NCBI GenBank assembly: GCA_902622805.1
Contig: CACNRG010000008.1
Location: forward strand, 1-43,122
DNA length: 43,122 bases
Source of the DNA: an uncultured Pelagibacteraceae bacterium
GTDB lineage: Bacteria > Pseudomonadota > Alphaproteobacteria > Pelagibacterales > Pelagibacteraceae
Direction of reading: 5' to 3'
Translations under genes and position numbers: made by a program
The notes under the pieces: generated by a model
Told to the model about the DNA's origin: nothing
Seen by the model: the letters and a program-made list of their open reading frames with translations, nothing else
Database searches by the model: none
In this document: in pieces, positions 1 through 8,467 of the stretch
Position numbering within the stretch: position 1 is the first letter of the stretch
Layout of the letters: each line of letters begins with the position of its first letter

Positions 1-618
1 TTTAACATGACTATCAATGGTTCTATCTTCAATGTCTGTATCTTCTCTATAAGCTATGTCCATCAATTGGGCTCTTTCTTTTATAATCCCTGGTCTTTTA
101 GCTAATTCTTTAACTATAAGAAATTCAGTAGTTGTTAACTTATCTGGTAAGTGATGACCATTCCATTCACACTCTAATTGCGAAGGATCTAATTTCAACT
201 TTCCATGTGAAATGATGTTTTTATTTTCTTCGATAGTATTATCTGCATCTTTTTTTCTTAGCTGAACTCTTATTCTTTCAATTAAAACTTTAATAGAAAA
301 TCCACCTGATTTTTTTATAAAATCATCTGCACCAAGTTTGAGTCCTAAAAGTTCATCCACCTCTTCATCTTTTGATGTTAAAAATATCACTGGCATAGAA
401 GTTTTTTTTCTTAATTTTTTTAATAACTCCTCACCATCCATTTTTGGCATCTTAATATCAATTACGGCAAGATCTGGTGGTGTTCTTGTTAGTCCTATTA
501 AAGCACTTTCTCCATCAATATATGTCTGAACTTTAAACCCTTCCTTCTCTAAAGCAATGCTTAAACTTGTGAGAATATTACGATCATCATCCACTAGAGC
601 AATAGTTTGTTTAAGCAT
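1..618 (-). CDS. chvI: OmpR/PhoB-family response regulator, ChvI-like (3' end cut by window edge)
   Basis: A two-component response regulator; 206 codons are visible and the frame is still open at base 1, so only the last part of the DNA-binding domain is missing. The N-terminal receiver domain shows the acidic pocket DDD at residues 10-12 and the phospho-acceptor Asp54 in VIDIKMP. The C-terminal winged-helix domain (from about residue 130) ends in EDRTIDSHVK, typical of the OmpR recognition-helix region. Wording of that region and DDFIKK resemble rhizobial ChvI, the regulator paired with ChvG/ExoS for envelope and acid responses. One oddity is that the usual Lys-Pro after the conserved Lys is replaced by KSGGF. 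The start ATG is at 616-618. The cognate kinase is not in view. ChvI rather than another OmpR-type regulator is a family-resemblance call. Confidence 0.85.
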   Translation of the reverse strand, partial: MLKQTIALVDDDRNILTSLSIALEKEGFKVQTYIDGESALIGLTRTPPDLAVIDIKMPKMDGEELLKKLRKKTSMPVIFLTSKDEEVDELLGLKLGADDFIKKSGGFSIKVLIERIRVQLRKKDADNTIEENKNIISHGKLKLDPSQLECEWNGHHLPDKLTTTEFLIVKELAKRPGIIKERAQLMDIAYREDTDIEDRTIDSHVK

Positions 619-629
619 TAGTTACTTTA

Positions 630-658
630 AAAATACTAAATTGTTCTAATTTGGGCAA
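630..658 (-). promoter_or_regulatory. Putative sigma70 promoter for the ChvI-like regulator
   Basis: On the minus strand TTGCCC (653-658) is followed after 17 nt by TATTTT (630-635), 12 nt before the ATG. It sits in the 49-nt gap after polA, so the regulator could be transcribed separately from polA. Read by eye; the -10 is weak. Confidence 0.4.
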
Positions 659-667
659 TGAATTAAA

Positions 668-3442
668 TTAATGAAGTACTCCCCAATTATCTCCACTATT
701 TATATCTACTGTGAGTGGGATTGAAAATGAGTGATAATCACTATTTGCAACACTTATCATTTCGTCTTTTATGATCTTCTTCATTTTTTTAATTTCACTT
801 TTTTTAACCTCAAAAATCAGCTCGTCGTGTATCTGAAGTAGCATTTTAGATTTAATAGATTTTTGCTCATTTAATTTATTGTCTAATCTAATCATCGCTA
901 AACGCATGATTTCAGATGCAGATCCCTGAATAGGAGCATTAATAGCAGCTCTTTCCTGAAAATTTCTTATGTTGTAGTTTTTATCATTTATAGAATTAAA
1001 ATGAGATCTTCTTCCAAAAATATTATTTACATATCCTCTTTTTCTACAAAATTTAATTGTATTATCCATATAAACTTTAATTTCTGGAAATTTTGCAAAG
1101 TATGAATTTAGAAATTCCTCTGCTTGATAGTTTGAAACATTAATTTGTTTGGCTAAACCATACTGTGATATACCATAAATAATTCCAAAATTTATAGCTT
1201 TTGCTTTCCTTCTCTGATCCTTATCTACTTTTTTAATATCAATATTAAATATTTGGCTTGCAGTTAACGAGTGAATATCTTCATTGTTTTCAAATGCTTT
1301 TTTTAATGCTTTTACATTCGCTAAATCAGCTAATATTCTCATTTCAATTTGATTGTAATCAGCAGAGATAAGTACATTATCTTTTTCTGCAACAAATGCT
1401 TTTCTAATATCTCTTCCATCATCAGTTTTAATTGGAATATTTTGTAAATTTGGATCACTCGATGCTAATCTTCCAGTGGTTGTAGCTGCTAAGAGAAAAG
1501 ATGTATGCACCCTTTTAGTCAATGGGTTTACATGATCGGGTAAAGTGTCAGAATAAGTATTTTTTAATTTTGATAATTGTCTCCAATCTAAAACTAATTT
1601 AGCAAAATCGTGCCCCTTAAATGCTAAATCCTCTAAAACTGAGGCGCTGGTTGCAAAGCTTCCTTTTTTTGTCTTTTTAAGACCTGCTATTTTCAAATCA
1701 TTATAAATGATTTCACCAAGTTGTTTAGGAGATGCAATATTAAATTCTTTTTTTGAAATCTTAAAAATTTCTTTTTGTATCTCCTCTATTTTCTTTTTGA
1801 ATTTTAAAGATAAAGATCTTAAGAATTTATCATCAACTCTAATACCTTCTATTTCCATAAAAGCTAAAATTTTTATTAATGGTTTTTCAAAAATTTCGTA
1901 AATATTTAATAATTTTTCAGATCTGAGACTTTTATAAAACTTCTTATATAGTCTATAAGTAATGTCTGCATCCTCAGCAGCATAATCTTTTGCTTTATTT
2001 ATTTCTACTTCACTGAAATTAATTTCTTTTTTACCTGTTCCAACTATTTCTTTAAATTTAATTGTTTTATGATTTAGATGTATTTCCGATAACACATCCA
2101 TGTTATGTCTATTTTTTCCAGCATCAAGAACATAAGACATTAACATTGTATCCTCTAAAGAATTAAGATTAATCCCATTTTTATAAAAAACTATAAAATC
2201 AAATTTGATATTTTGACCAATTTTTTTTATACTGGGATCTTCTAACAAAGGTTTAATTTTTTTTAAAACATCTTTTTTATTAAGACATTGCTTAGATTTA
2301 TGTCCTACTGGTATGTAACAAGCTTTACTTATTTTTGTACTTAAAGATATTCCAACTAAGTTTGCTTGATGTGGATCAAGAGAATCTGTTTCAGTATCAA
2401 CTGCAATTTCTCCAACTTCTTCAGCTTCGTCAATCCATTCATCAATTTCATTTATATCTTTTATTAATTGATAATTTTTATTATTAATTTTTTTTGAATT
2501 TTCAGTTATGATTTTTTTTTCGCTAGATTTCTCTAAATTAGGTTCACCATAAGCAGAAATCGCAGAACTAAGTAATCGATTAAATTCCATTTCTCGTAAA
2601 AATTCATAAAGCTTGTCTTTATCTATTTCTTTTAATTTTAACTCATTTAACTTTCTATTAACCGGTGCATCATGTTTTAAAGTTACAAGCTCTTTACTAA
2701 TTAATGCTTTATCTTTATTTTCAATAAGTGTTTCTCTTCTTTTGTTTTGTTTAATTTCATGAGCAGAATCTAGAAGAGTCTCTAGGGTTCCATATTTATT
2801 TATTAACTCTGCTGCTGTTTTAACCCCAATTCCTGGTACACCAGGTACATTATCACTACTATCCCCCGCTAAAGCTTGTACATCTATGACTTTTTTAGCA
2901 TCAACACCAAACTTTTTAAAAATGTCATCCTCACTAATAAATTTATTTTTCATTGGATCGAAAATTCGGACATCTTTTTTATATAATTGCATTAAGTCTT
3001 TATCAGATGAGACAATAGTTACTTTTGCCCCTATTTTTAAGATTTGATCAACATAAGTAGCTATCAGATCATCAGCCTCATAATTTGGCAAATCCAAGGA
3101 TGGTAAATTAAAAGCTAAGACTGATTTTCTTATATAATCAAATTGTGGTGCTAAATCATCTGGTGCTTCAGATCTATTTGCCTTGTAATCACTATAAATT
3201 TCATTCCTAAAAGTTTTTCTAGCTGAGTCAAAAATCACTGCAAAGTGTGAAGGTTTTTGAAGATTTTCATTTGATTTAGAATCTTCGAGTAGTTTAAATA
3301 ACATACTACAAAAACCACTAACTGCTCCTGTTGGCAAGCCATCGCTTTTTCTAGTCAAAGGTGGTAATGCATAGTAAGCTCTAAAGATATATCCTGATCC
3401 ATCAATTAAATAAAAATGATCAGTTTTTTGAATTTTAGTCAT
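668..3442 (-). CDS. polA: DNA polymerase I with 5' nuclease and proofreading domains
   Basis: A 924-residue family A DNA polymerase, full length for the family, acting in Okazaki-fragment maturation and excision repair. The 5'-3' nuclease domain covers about residues 1-290. The 3'-5' exonuclease domain (about 330-520) keeps the metal ligands Asp349 and Glu351 in VDTETDSLD, so proofreading is probably active. The polymerase domain fills the C-terminal half: motif A DYNQIEMR with catalytic Asp695, motif B RRKAKAINFGIIYG, and motif C with His872-Asp873-Glu874. The motif B aromatic is Phe, as in the E. coli enzyme. The start ATG lies 109 bp from divergent bioY. All three activities appear intact, unlike many reduced genomes in which the exonuclease has decayed. 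Confidence 0.98.
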   Translation of the reverse strand: MTKIQKTDHFYLIDGSGYIFRAYYALPPLTRKSDGLPTGAVSGFCSMLFKLLEDSKSNENLQKPSHFAVIFDSARKTFRNEIYSDYKANRSEAPDDLAPQFDYIRKSVLAFNLPSLDLPNYEADDLIATYVDQILKIGAKVTIVSSDKDLMQLYKKDVRIFDPMKNKFISEDDIFKKFGVDAKKVIDVQALAGDSSDNVPGVPGIGVKTAAELINKYGTLETLLDSAHEIKQNKRRETLIENKDKALISKELVTLKHDAPVNRKLNELKLKEIDKDKLYEFLREMEFNRLLSSAISAYGEPNLEKSSEKKIITENSKKINNKNYQLIKDINEIDEWIDEAEEVGEIAVDTETDSLDPHQANLVGISLSTKISKACYIPVGHKSKQCLNKKDVLKKIKPLLEDPSIKKIGQNIKFDFIVFYKNGINLNSLEDTMLMSYVLDAGKNRHNMDVLSEIHLNHKTIKFKEIVGTGKKEINFSEVEINKAKDYAAEDADITYRLYKKFYKSLRSEKLLNIYEIFEKPLIKILAFMEIEGIRVDDKFLRSLSLKFKKKIEEIQKEIFKISKKEFNIASPKQLGEIIYNDLKIAGLKKTKKGSFATSASVLEDLAFKGHDFAKLVLDWRQLSKLKNTYSDTLPDHVNPLTKRVHTSFLLAATTTGRLASSDPNLQNIPIKTDDGRDIRKAFVAEKDNVLISADYNQIEMRILADLANVKALKKAFENNEDIHSLTASQIFNIDIKKVDKDQRRKAKAINFGIIYGISQYGLAKQINVSNYQAEEFLNSYFAKFPEIKVYMDNTIKFCRKRGYVNNIFGRRSHFNSINDKNYNIRNFQERAAINAPIQGSASEIMRLAMIRLDNKLNEQKSIKSKMLLQIHDELIFEVKKSEIKKMKKIIKDEMISVANSDYHSFSIPLTVDINSGDNWGVLH

Positions 3443-3499
3443 TAAGTGTAAATTTAATAAATTGTATTATCATCTATTCATACAAAAATAAATTTGCAA

Positions 3500-3528
3500 T
3501 AAACAAAAATTTACTACTAGAATATAAT
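3500..3528 (+). promoter_or_regulatory. Putative promoter for bioY
   Basis: A perfect -10 TATAAT (3523-3528) lies 23 nt before the bioY ATG. The -35 at 17 nt spacing is only TAAACA (3500-3505). An AAGG (3536-3539) upstream of the ATG may serve as ribosome binding site. I see no biotin-repressor-like palindrome here. Confidence 0.4.
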
Positions 3529-3551
3529 ATGAATAAAGGTTATTATTTGCA

Positions 3552-4103
3552 ATGGAATTAATAAAAGAAAATTCTCAGGGTAAATTAATAAAATCACTAT
3601 TAGTAATTGTGTTAGGATCAATTGCGTTAACGATTTCTGCAAAAATTAAAATTCCATTTTATCCTGTTCCAATGACGATGCAGACATTTGTTGTATTGCT
3701 TTTAGGTTTAAGTTTTGGGTACAAACTTGGCTTATCAGCAGTTGGTCTCTATCTGTTTGAGGGTATTGTTGGTTTACCAGTTTTTTCAAACTCACCTGAG
3801 AGAGGAATAGGGCTGGTTTACTTTACTGGTCCTACAATGGGTTATTTGATTGGTTTTTTATCTGCTTGTTATTTAGCTAGTTTAGTGAAAGTTAATGATA
3901 ATTTTATTAAGATATTTATTAAATTAGTTTTAGCAGTTTCCACTATCTATATATTTGGAGTTATTTGGCTTGGTACTTTAATTGGTTGGAATAAGCCAAT
4001 TTTTAGTTTGGGTGTAGCTCCATTTTTATTGGCTGAGGTGTTTAAAATTTTATTATTAAGCCTTCTGGCAAAAAAATTAATAAAAATAAAAAGCTTTATC
4101 TAG
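3552..4103 (+). CDS. bioY: Biotin transporter BioY (ECF S component)
   Basis: A 183-residue integral membrane protein with about six hydrophobic segments. BioY hallmarks are visible: the IPFYPVPMTMQTF stretch near residues 35-48, GIVGLPVF around residue 72-80, and GPTMGYLIGF around residue 95. BioY binds biotin and works with the BioM/BioN energy-coupling module or, in some bacteria, alone. No bioM, bioN or biotin-synthesis gene is in the window, so the energy source cannot be judged here. Its 3' end overlaps the convergent regA-type gene by 8 bp. Biotin uptake would fit the vitamin dependence typical of streamlined marine bacteria, but that is inference. Confidence 0.9.
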   Translation: MELIKENSQGKLIKSLLVIVLGSIALTISAKIKIPFYPVPMTMQTFVVLLLGLSFGYKLGLSAVGLYLFEGIVGLPVFSNSPERGIGLVYFTGPTMGYLIGFLSACYLASLVKVNDNFIKIFIKLVLAVSTIYIFGVIWLGTLIGWNKPIFSLGVAPFLLAEVFKILLLSLLAKKLIKIKSFI

Positions 4104-4659
4104 GTGACCTTTTAGAAAGTATTCTTTGTAGCGTTCTTCTGTGCATCTTAAGTCTTCTTGCAGTCTCCGAAACATTCCTATTGCATAACTCAAATACTCT
4201 ATGAATATGTTCCCACTTAACTCTATCAGCGGACATAGGATTTTCTGGTGGAGCTGCTTTTTTTGCAGGATCTGCTAATAAAGCTTTTTCAACGTCATCT
4301 GCATCTGCGGGTTTTGCTAAGTAATCAATTGCACCTTCTTTTATTGCTGCAACAGCAGTGGGTATGTTGCCGTAACCAGTTAACATAATAATTCTGCTTG
4401 ATGAATTAGATGTTTGAATTTCTTTTACCACCTCTAGACCATTACCATCAGCTAATCTTAGATCTACAACAGCGAATCCTGGTTTTTTAACTTTTACCGC
4501 CTCAATGCCCCTTTTTACACTTTCAGCTTGTAAAACTTCAAAACCTTTTTTTTCCATTGCTCTTGATAACCTCTCTCTAAAAGGGTTGTCATCATCTACA
4601 ATTAATAAGGATTTATTATCAAAATCACTTAAATTTTGGAGTACAGTTTCGCTTTTCAT
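4096..4659 (-). CDS. regA: RegA/ActR/PrrA-type response regulator
   Basis: A 187-residue response regulator of the RegA family, which in alphaproteobacteria works with the redox-sensing kinase RegB to control respiration and carbon and nitrogen metabolism. The receiver domain has DDD at 22-24, phospho-acceptor Asp66 in VVDLRLADG and the conserved Lys in LAKPAD. A proline-rich linker (KKAAPPENP) follows. A Fis-type helix-turn-helix lies at about residues 162-181 (NVSETARRLKMHRRTLQRIL), the family hallmark; there is no AAA+ domain, so it is not NtrC-like. The kinase gene is not here. It is divergent from the polyamine cassette, 150 bp away, and overlaps bioY tail to tail. Confidence 0.93.
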   Translation of the reverse strand: MKSETVLQNLSDFDNKSLLIVDDDNPFRERLSRAMEKKGFEVLQAESVKRGIEAVKVKKPGFAVVDLRLADGNGLEVVKEIQTSNSSSRIIMLTGYGNIPTAVAAIKEGAIDYLAKPADADDVEKALLADPAKKAAPPENPMSADRVKWEHIHRVFELCNRNVSETARRLKMHRRTLQRILSKRSPR

Positions 4660-4734
4660 AAAGCTTATATGGAGATTTTTCTGGTAAATTCAATAGATAA
4701 TTATTTACTTTACATGCCTTTATTATTGGCTTAA

Positions 4735-4763
4735 TTGCACGTTTTATGAAAAGTTTTTAATTT
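4735..4763 (+). promoter_or_regulatory. Possible promoter for the polyamine cassette
   Basis: TTGCAC (4735-4740), a 17-nt spacer and TAATTT (4758-4763) precede the decarboxylase gene by about 46 nt. The leader contains AAAAGCTTTT followed by a T tract. Weak -10; read by eye only. Confidence 0.3.
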
Positions 4764-4796
4764 ATTTAAAAGCTTTTTTTTTGTTAAATTTTTTTT

Positions 4797-4800
4797 GGAG
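4797..4800 (+). promoter_or_regulatory. Shine-Dalgarno GGAG that fixes the decarboxylase start
   Basis: GGAG lies 9 nt before the ATG at 4810. A TTG at 4795 would give a start five codons longer but overlaps this site, so the ATG is the better start. Confidence 0.75.
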
Positions 4801-4809
4801 GCATTAAAA

Positions 4810-5994
4810 ATGCAAAAATTTAAATCAGTTGAAAATTTAGTAAATCAACTGAAACCTGAAAAACCTGTTTATTGTATCAGAAAAAATTCTGTTACAACTG
4901 CAGCAAAATATTTTAAAAAAAATTTTCCAGGTGAAGTTTTATTTGCTGTCAAAACAAACCCTCATCCATTAATCATTCAAACTCTAATTGAAAGTGGCGT
5001 TGATCAATTTGATGTAGCATCAATTGAAGAAATTAAACAAGTTAGAAAATTTACAAAAACAGCAAAATGTTCTTTTATGCACACTGTTAAAAGTCCTGAA
5101 AGCATAAAAGAAGCTTATCTAAAATATGATATTAAAACATTTTCATTAGATACTAAGGAAGAGCTTATAAAAATTATTAAAAATACAAATAATGCGAAAG
5201 ATTTAGAATTATTTGTAAGAGTAGCTGTTTCAAATGAGCATGCTGAAATTGATTTATCAAAAAAATTTGGAGCACTTAATTCTGAAGCTCTAGGTCTTCT
5301 AAGATTGGCAAAACAATATGCTAAAAAGGTTGGATTAAGTTTTCACGTTGGATCACAATGTATGCATCCAATTTCATATGCAAAAGGGATTTCAGAGATT
5401 GGAAATATAATTAAAAAAACTAAAATTATTCCAGATTATATAAATGTTGGGGGTGGTTTTCCAACAATTTATCCAGATCTAATACCTCAAAATTTAGCAG
5501 AATATTTTAAGGAAATAAAAAAAAGTTTAAAAAATTTAAATCTTGTAAAGATGCCTAAAGTTATTTGTGAACCAGGAAGAGCTTTAGTGGCAGAAAGTGG
5601 ATCAACAATAGTTAGAGTTAACTTAAGAAAAAAACAAAAATTATATATAAATGATGGAACCTATGGAACTTTATTTGATGCTGGCACACCAAACATTATT
5701 TTTCCATCAAAAATGATTAAAGAAACATCAAGTAAAATTATATCAAAGAAATTGACAGCATTTGATTTCTTCGGTCCTACTTGTGATAGTATGGATTATA
5801 TGAAAGGACCTTTTGTTCTTCCAAACAATATTAAGGAAAATGATTATATTGAGCTTGGTCAACTTGGTGCATATGGACTTACTTTTAGAACACAATTTAA
5901 TGGATTTTTTTCAGATGAAATATATGAGGTTGAAGACAATCCAGTAATGTCTATGTATGATAAGAATTCAGACAAAGCTACTCTAGTTGCTTAA
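4810..5994 (+). CDS. Ornithine decarboxylase family protein (PLP, fold III)
   Basis: A 394-residue PLP-dependent decarboxylase of the ornithine/lysine/diaminopimelate/arginine group (alanine-racemase fold). The PLP lysine is Lys48 in FAVKTNPH; His179 lies in HVGSQC; the glycine loop is INVGGGFP; EPGRALV binds the phosphate; Cys325 lies in GPTCDSMD, the motif carrying the catalytic cysteine of ornithine decarboxylases. The expected product is putrescine from ornithine, though lysine or arginine cannot be excluded by sequence reading. Its stop codon overlaps the ATG of the next gene (TAATG), so the three genes 4810-7916 form a tight operon. The agmatinase-like partner downstream would make most sense if this or another enzyme also makes agmatine. 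Confidence 0.9.
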   Translation: MQKFKSVENLVNQLKPEKPVYCIRKNSVTTAAKYFKKNFPGEVLFAVKTNPHPLIIQTLIESGVDQFDVASIEEIKQVRKFTKTAKCSFMHTVKSPESIKEAYLKYDIKTFSLDTKEELIKIIKNTNNAKDLELFVRVAVSNEHAEIDLSKKFGALNSEALGLLRLAKQYAKKVGLSFHVGSQCMHPISYAKGISEIGNIIKKTKIIPDYINVGGGFPTIYPDLIPQNLAEYFKEIKKSLKNLNLVKMPKVICEPGRALVAESGSTIVRVNLRKKQKLYINDGTYGTLFDAGTPNIIFPSKMIKETSSKIISKKLTAFDFFGPTCDSMDYMKGPFVLPNNIKENDYIELGQLGAYGLTFRTQFNGFFSDEIYEVEDNPVMSMYDKNSDKATLVA

Positions 5995-7037
5995 TGTCAG
6001 AGAATAAAAATCTTGGTCACAATAGTAAGAAAGATTTCTTAAAAAAACCTGTAGAACATATTGATATTACATCTTTTGACTCTAGAAAGATTATTTCTTC
6101 CATGGAAAAAATGTCTTTTGTTTCAAGAGAGACGGCGAATGCAGCCAATATTTATAATGAAATGTTGAAAGACAAAGAATGTACAATTTTTTTAACATTA
6201 GCAGGTTCAACATCTGCTGCAGGTTGTATGAATATTTATAAGGATTTAGTTAAATATAATATGGTTGATGCAATAGTAGCGACTGGTGCTTCAATAATTG
6301 ATATGGATTTTTTTGAAGCTATCGGTTTTAAACACTATCAAGGATCTCAGTTCCAAGATGATACAGAATTAAGAAAAAATTATATCGATAGAATTTACGA
6401 CACATACATAGATGAAGATGAGTTACAGATCTGTGATAAAAAAATATGTGAAATTGCGGATACATTAGAACCTAGAAGTTATACATCTAGAGAATTCATT
6501 AAAGAAATGGGTAAATATTTAAAAAAAAATTCTGTAAAAAAAGATTCTTTGATTGAAACAGCATATGATAATGATGTTCCAATTTTTTGCCCAGCTTTTA
6601 CTGACTCTAGTGCAGGATTTGGTTTAGTTATGCATCAAGAAAAAAATCCAAAAAAGCATATGACTATCGATTCTATAAGAGAATTTAGAGAATTAACTGA
6701 AATTAAAATACGTTCAAAAGGTTCTGGTTTATTTATGATTGGTGGTGGTGTCCCTAAAAATTTTATTCAAGATACTGTAATTTGTGCTGAATTATTAGGC
6801 AAGGAAGTTGACATGCATAAATATGCTGTGCAAATTACAGTTGCTGACTCTCGAGATGGTGCATGTAGTAGTTCAACATTAAAGGAAGCAAGTTCATGGG
6901 GCAAAGTTAATGTTACCAAAGAACAGATGGTATTTGCTGAAGCCACTAGCATACTGCCCCTAATAGCTAGTGATGCTTATCACAAAGGTGAGTGGAAAAA
7001 TAGGGATAAGAAAAAATTCACAAAAATTTTTGAGTAA
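5994..7037 (+). CDS. Deoxyhypusine-synthase-like protein (possibly homospermidine synthase)
   Basis: A 347-residue member of the deoxyhypusine synthase family, which uses NAD and an active-site lysine to transfer the aminobutyl group of spermidine. Family landmarks run the whole length: LAGSTSAAG and VATGAS for NAD binding, FCPAFTDSSAG, MIGGGVPKN, and SSWGK with Lys304 matching the catalytic Lys329 of the human enzyme. Trp302, Glu298 and Asp288 also match. By hand alignment the human His288 and Asp316 positions are Asn256 and Cys291 here. Bacteria lack eIF5A, so the classical protein substrate is absent; a homospermidine-synthase-like or other polyamine reaction is the best inference. Cotranscribed with a decarboxylase and an ureohydrolase. 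Confidence 0.9.
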   Translation: MSENKNLGHNSKKDFLKKPVEHIDITSFDSRKIISSMEKMSFVSRETANAANIYNEMLKDKECTIFLTLAGSTSAAGCMNIYKDLVKYNMVDAIVATGASIIDMDFFEAIGFKHYQGSQFQDDTELRKNYIDRIYDTYIDEDELQICDKKICEIADTLEPRSYTSREFIKEMGKYLKKNSVKKDSLIETAYDNDVPIFCPAFTDSSAGFGLVMHQEKNPKKHMTIDSIREFRELTEIKIRSKGSGLFMIGGGVPKNFIQDTVICAELLGKEVDMHKYAVQITVADSRDGACSSSTLKEASSWGKVNVTKEQMVFAEATSILPLIASDAYHKGEWKNRDKKKFTKIFE

Positions 7038-7040
7038 AAA

Positions 7041-7916
7041 TTGAAATATTTATCAAATAAAAATGGATTTTTAGGATTCGAAAACAAATTTAATTTCAAA
7101 GAAAAAGTTGTTGTAGTTCCATTTGGGCTTGAAAAAACTGTTAGTTATGGTGGTGGTACCAGAAACGGACCTAAAGAAATTATAAAAGCCTCTCATCAAG
7201 TAGAATTATATGATGAAGAACTAAATTGTGAACCTTATAAAAAAATTGGAATTAAAACATTAAAGCCCTTTAAGATTGACAAAAATATCAAAAAAGCACT
7301 CGAGAAAATGTCAAATATAAATAAAGAAATTTTAGATAAAAAACTTTTTCCAATCACGTTTGGAGGAGAACATTCAATTACACCCGGTTGTATTGATCCA
7401 TTTGTTAAAAAATACAAAAAAATTTGTCTCTTACATTTCGATGCGCATGCTGATTTAAGAAATAGTTATAACGGAGAAAAGTTCTCCCATGCATCAGCAA
7501 TAAGAAGGTGCTTAGACCATAAAAATATATCATTAATATCTTTTGGGATCAGAAATATATCAGAAAGTGAAATTCCATTCTTAAAAAAAAATAAATCAAG
7601 AATAAATATTTTTTGGGCAAAAGATAAGTCAAAGTGGGATTTAAGAAAATTTAAAAAACTTATAAAAAATAAGACAGTTTATTTAACATTTGATGTCGAT
7701 GGGTTTGACTCAAGTATTATGCCGGCCACTGGAACTCCTGAACCAGGTGGATTATTATGGGATGAGACACTCAATATAATTAAAATAGCTGCAAAAAATT
7801 CAAACATTGTTGGTGCTGATATCAATGAATTAGCCCCTATAAAAGGTTTTAATTCTTACAACTTTCTTGTTGCAAAACTCGCTTATAAAATATTGTCTTA
7901 TAAATTTTTAATTTAA
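7041..7916 (+). CDS. speB: Agmatinase/arginase-family ureohydrolase
   Basis: A 291-residue manganese ureohydrolase. Metal ligands are visible: His111 in GGEHS, Asp134-His136-Asp138 in DAHAD, and Asp218/Asp220 in DVDGFD, followed by the SIMPATGTPEPGG signature. The likely reaction is agmatine to putrescine plus urea; arginase, guanidinobutyrase or related activities cannot be separated by eye. It begins with TTG, 3 nt after the previous stop; no ATG occurs before the GGEHS region except one inside the domain, so the TTG start is accepted, with GAG (7032-7034) as a weak ribosome site. It overlaps the convergent yhhQ-type gene by 4 bp. Confidence 0.88.
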   Translation: MKYLSNKNGFLGFENKFNFKEKVVVVPFGLEKTVSYGGGTRNGPKEIIKASHQVELYDEELNCEPYKKIGIKTLKPFKIDKNIKKALEKMSNINKEILDKKLFPITFGGEHSITPGCIDPFVKKYKKICLLHFDAHADLRNSYNGEKFSHASAIRRCLDHKNISLISFGIRNISESEIPFLKKNKSRINIFWAKDKSKWDLRKFKKLIKNKTVYLTFDVDGFDSSIMPATGTPEPGGLLWDETLNIIKIAAKNSNIVGADINELAPIKGFNSYNFLVAKLAYKILSYKFLI

Positions 7917-8467
7917 GCTTTGATTGGCTTAAACGTTTTTAAAAGTAATCTAAATGGTATCAGCATGATTAAAGCTACTATTATTTTTACAATTAAATCT
8001 CCAATCGAAAGTGTAACCCATGGCACACCAGTTCCATAAAATGATATTGAAAAAAACAAAAATGTGTCAATTGATGAACCAATCATTGAAGATGTTAATG
8101 GTGCTACAAACCATTCTTTTTTTCTTAATCTGTCAAAAATTTGGACATCTAATAATTGTGCGGTCAAAAATGCAACTCCAGATCCAATAGCTATACGAAT
8201 AGATATAAAATCTGCAAAATCAGTAGAAAATAAAACTGTAAAACCAACTCCTAGTACAAAGCCAAAATATACAATTTTTCTTGCAACTATTTTTCCATAA
8301 GATCTATTGGCCAAATCTGTGATTAAAAAAGCGATCGGATATGAAAAAGCTCCATAGGTTAATATTTCATTTAAACCGTAATAATTTACTGGAAACTGAA
8401 CGAGATAATTAGAAGATAGGACAACAACACCCATCAACAATGATAGAAATAGAAACCATTTACTCAT
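7913..8467 (-). CDS. yhhQ: Queuosine precursor transporter, YhhQ/VUT family
   Basis: A 184-residue membrane protein of the YhhQ family (formerly DUF165), which imports the queuosine precursors preQ0/preQ1. Landmarks are LITDLANRSYGK, ARKIVYFGF, RIAIGSGVAFLTAQLLDV, FDRLRKKEWFVAPL and SSMIGSSIDTFLFF. About five to six hydrophobic segments are present. No queuosine synthesis or tgt gene is nearby. Its start codon overlaps the rpmB stop by 1 nt, so it is cotranscribed with the L28 gene; its 3' end overlaps the agmatinase gene. Confidence 0.88.
   Translation of the reverse strand: MSKWFLFLSLLMGVVVLSSNYLVQFPVNYYGLNEILTYGAFSYPIAFLITDLANRSYGKIVARKIVYFGFVLGVGFTVLFSTDFADFISIRIAIGSGVAFLTAQLLDVQIFDRLRKKEWFVAPLTSSMIGSSIDTFLFFSISFYGTGVPWVTLSIGDLIVKIIVALIMLIPFRLLLKTFKPIKA

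Noticed and set aside
4795-4809. TTG start giving a five-residue longer decarboxylase
   Set aside because: It overlaps the GGAG ribosome site, and the ATG at 4810 has proper spacing.
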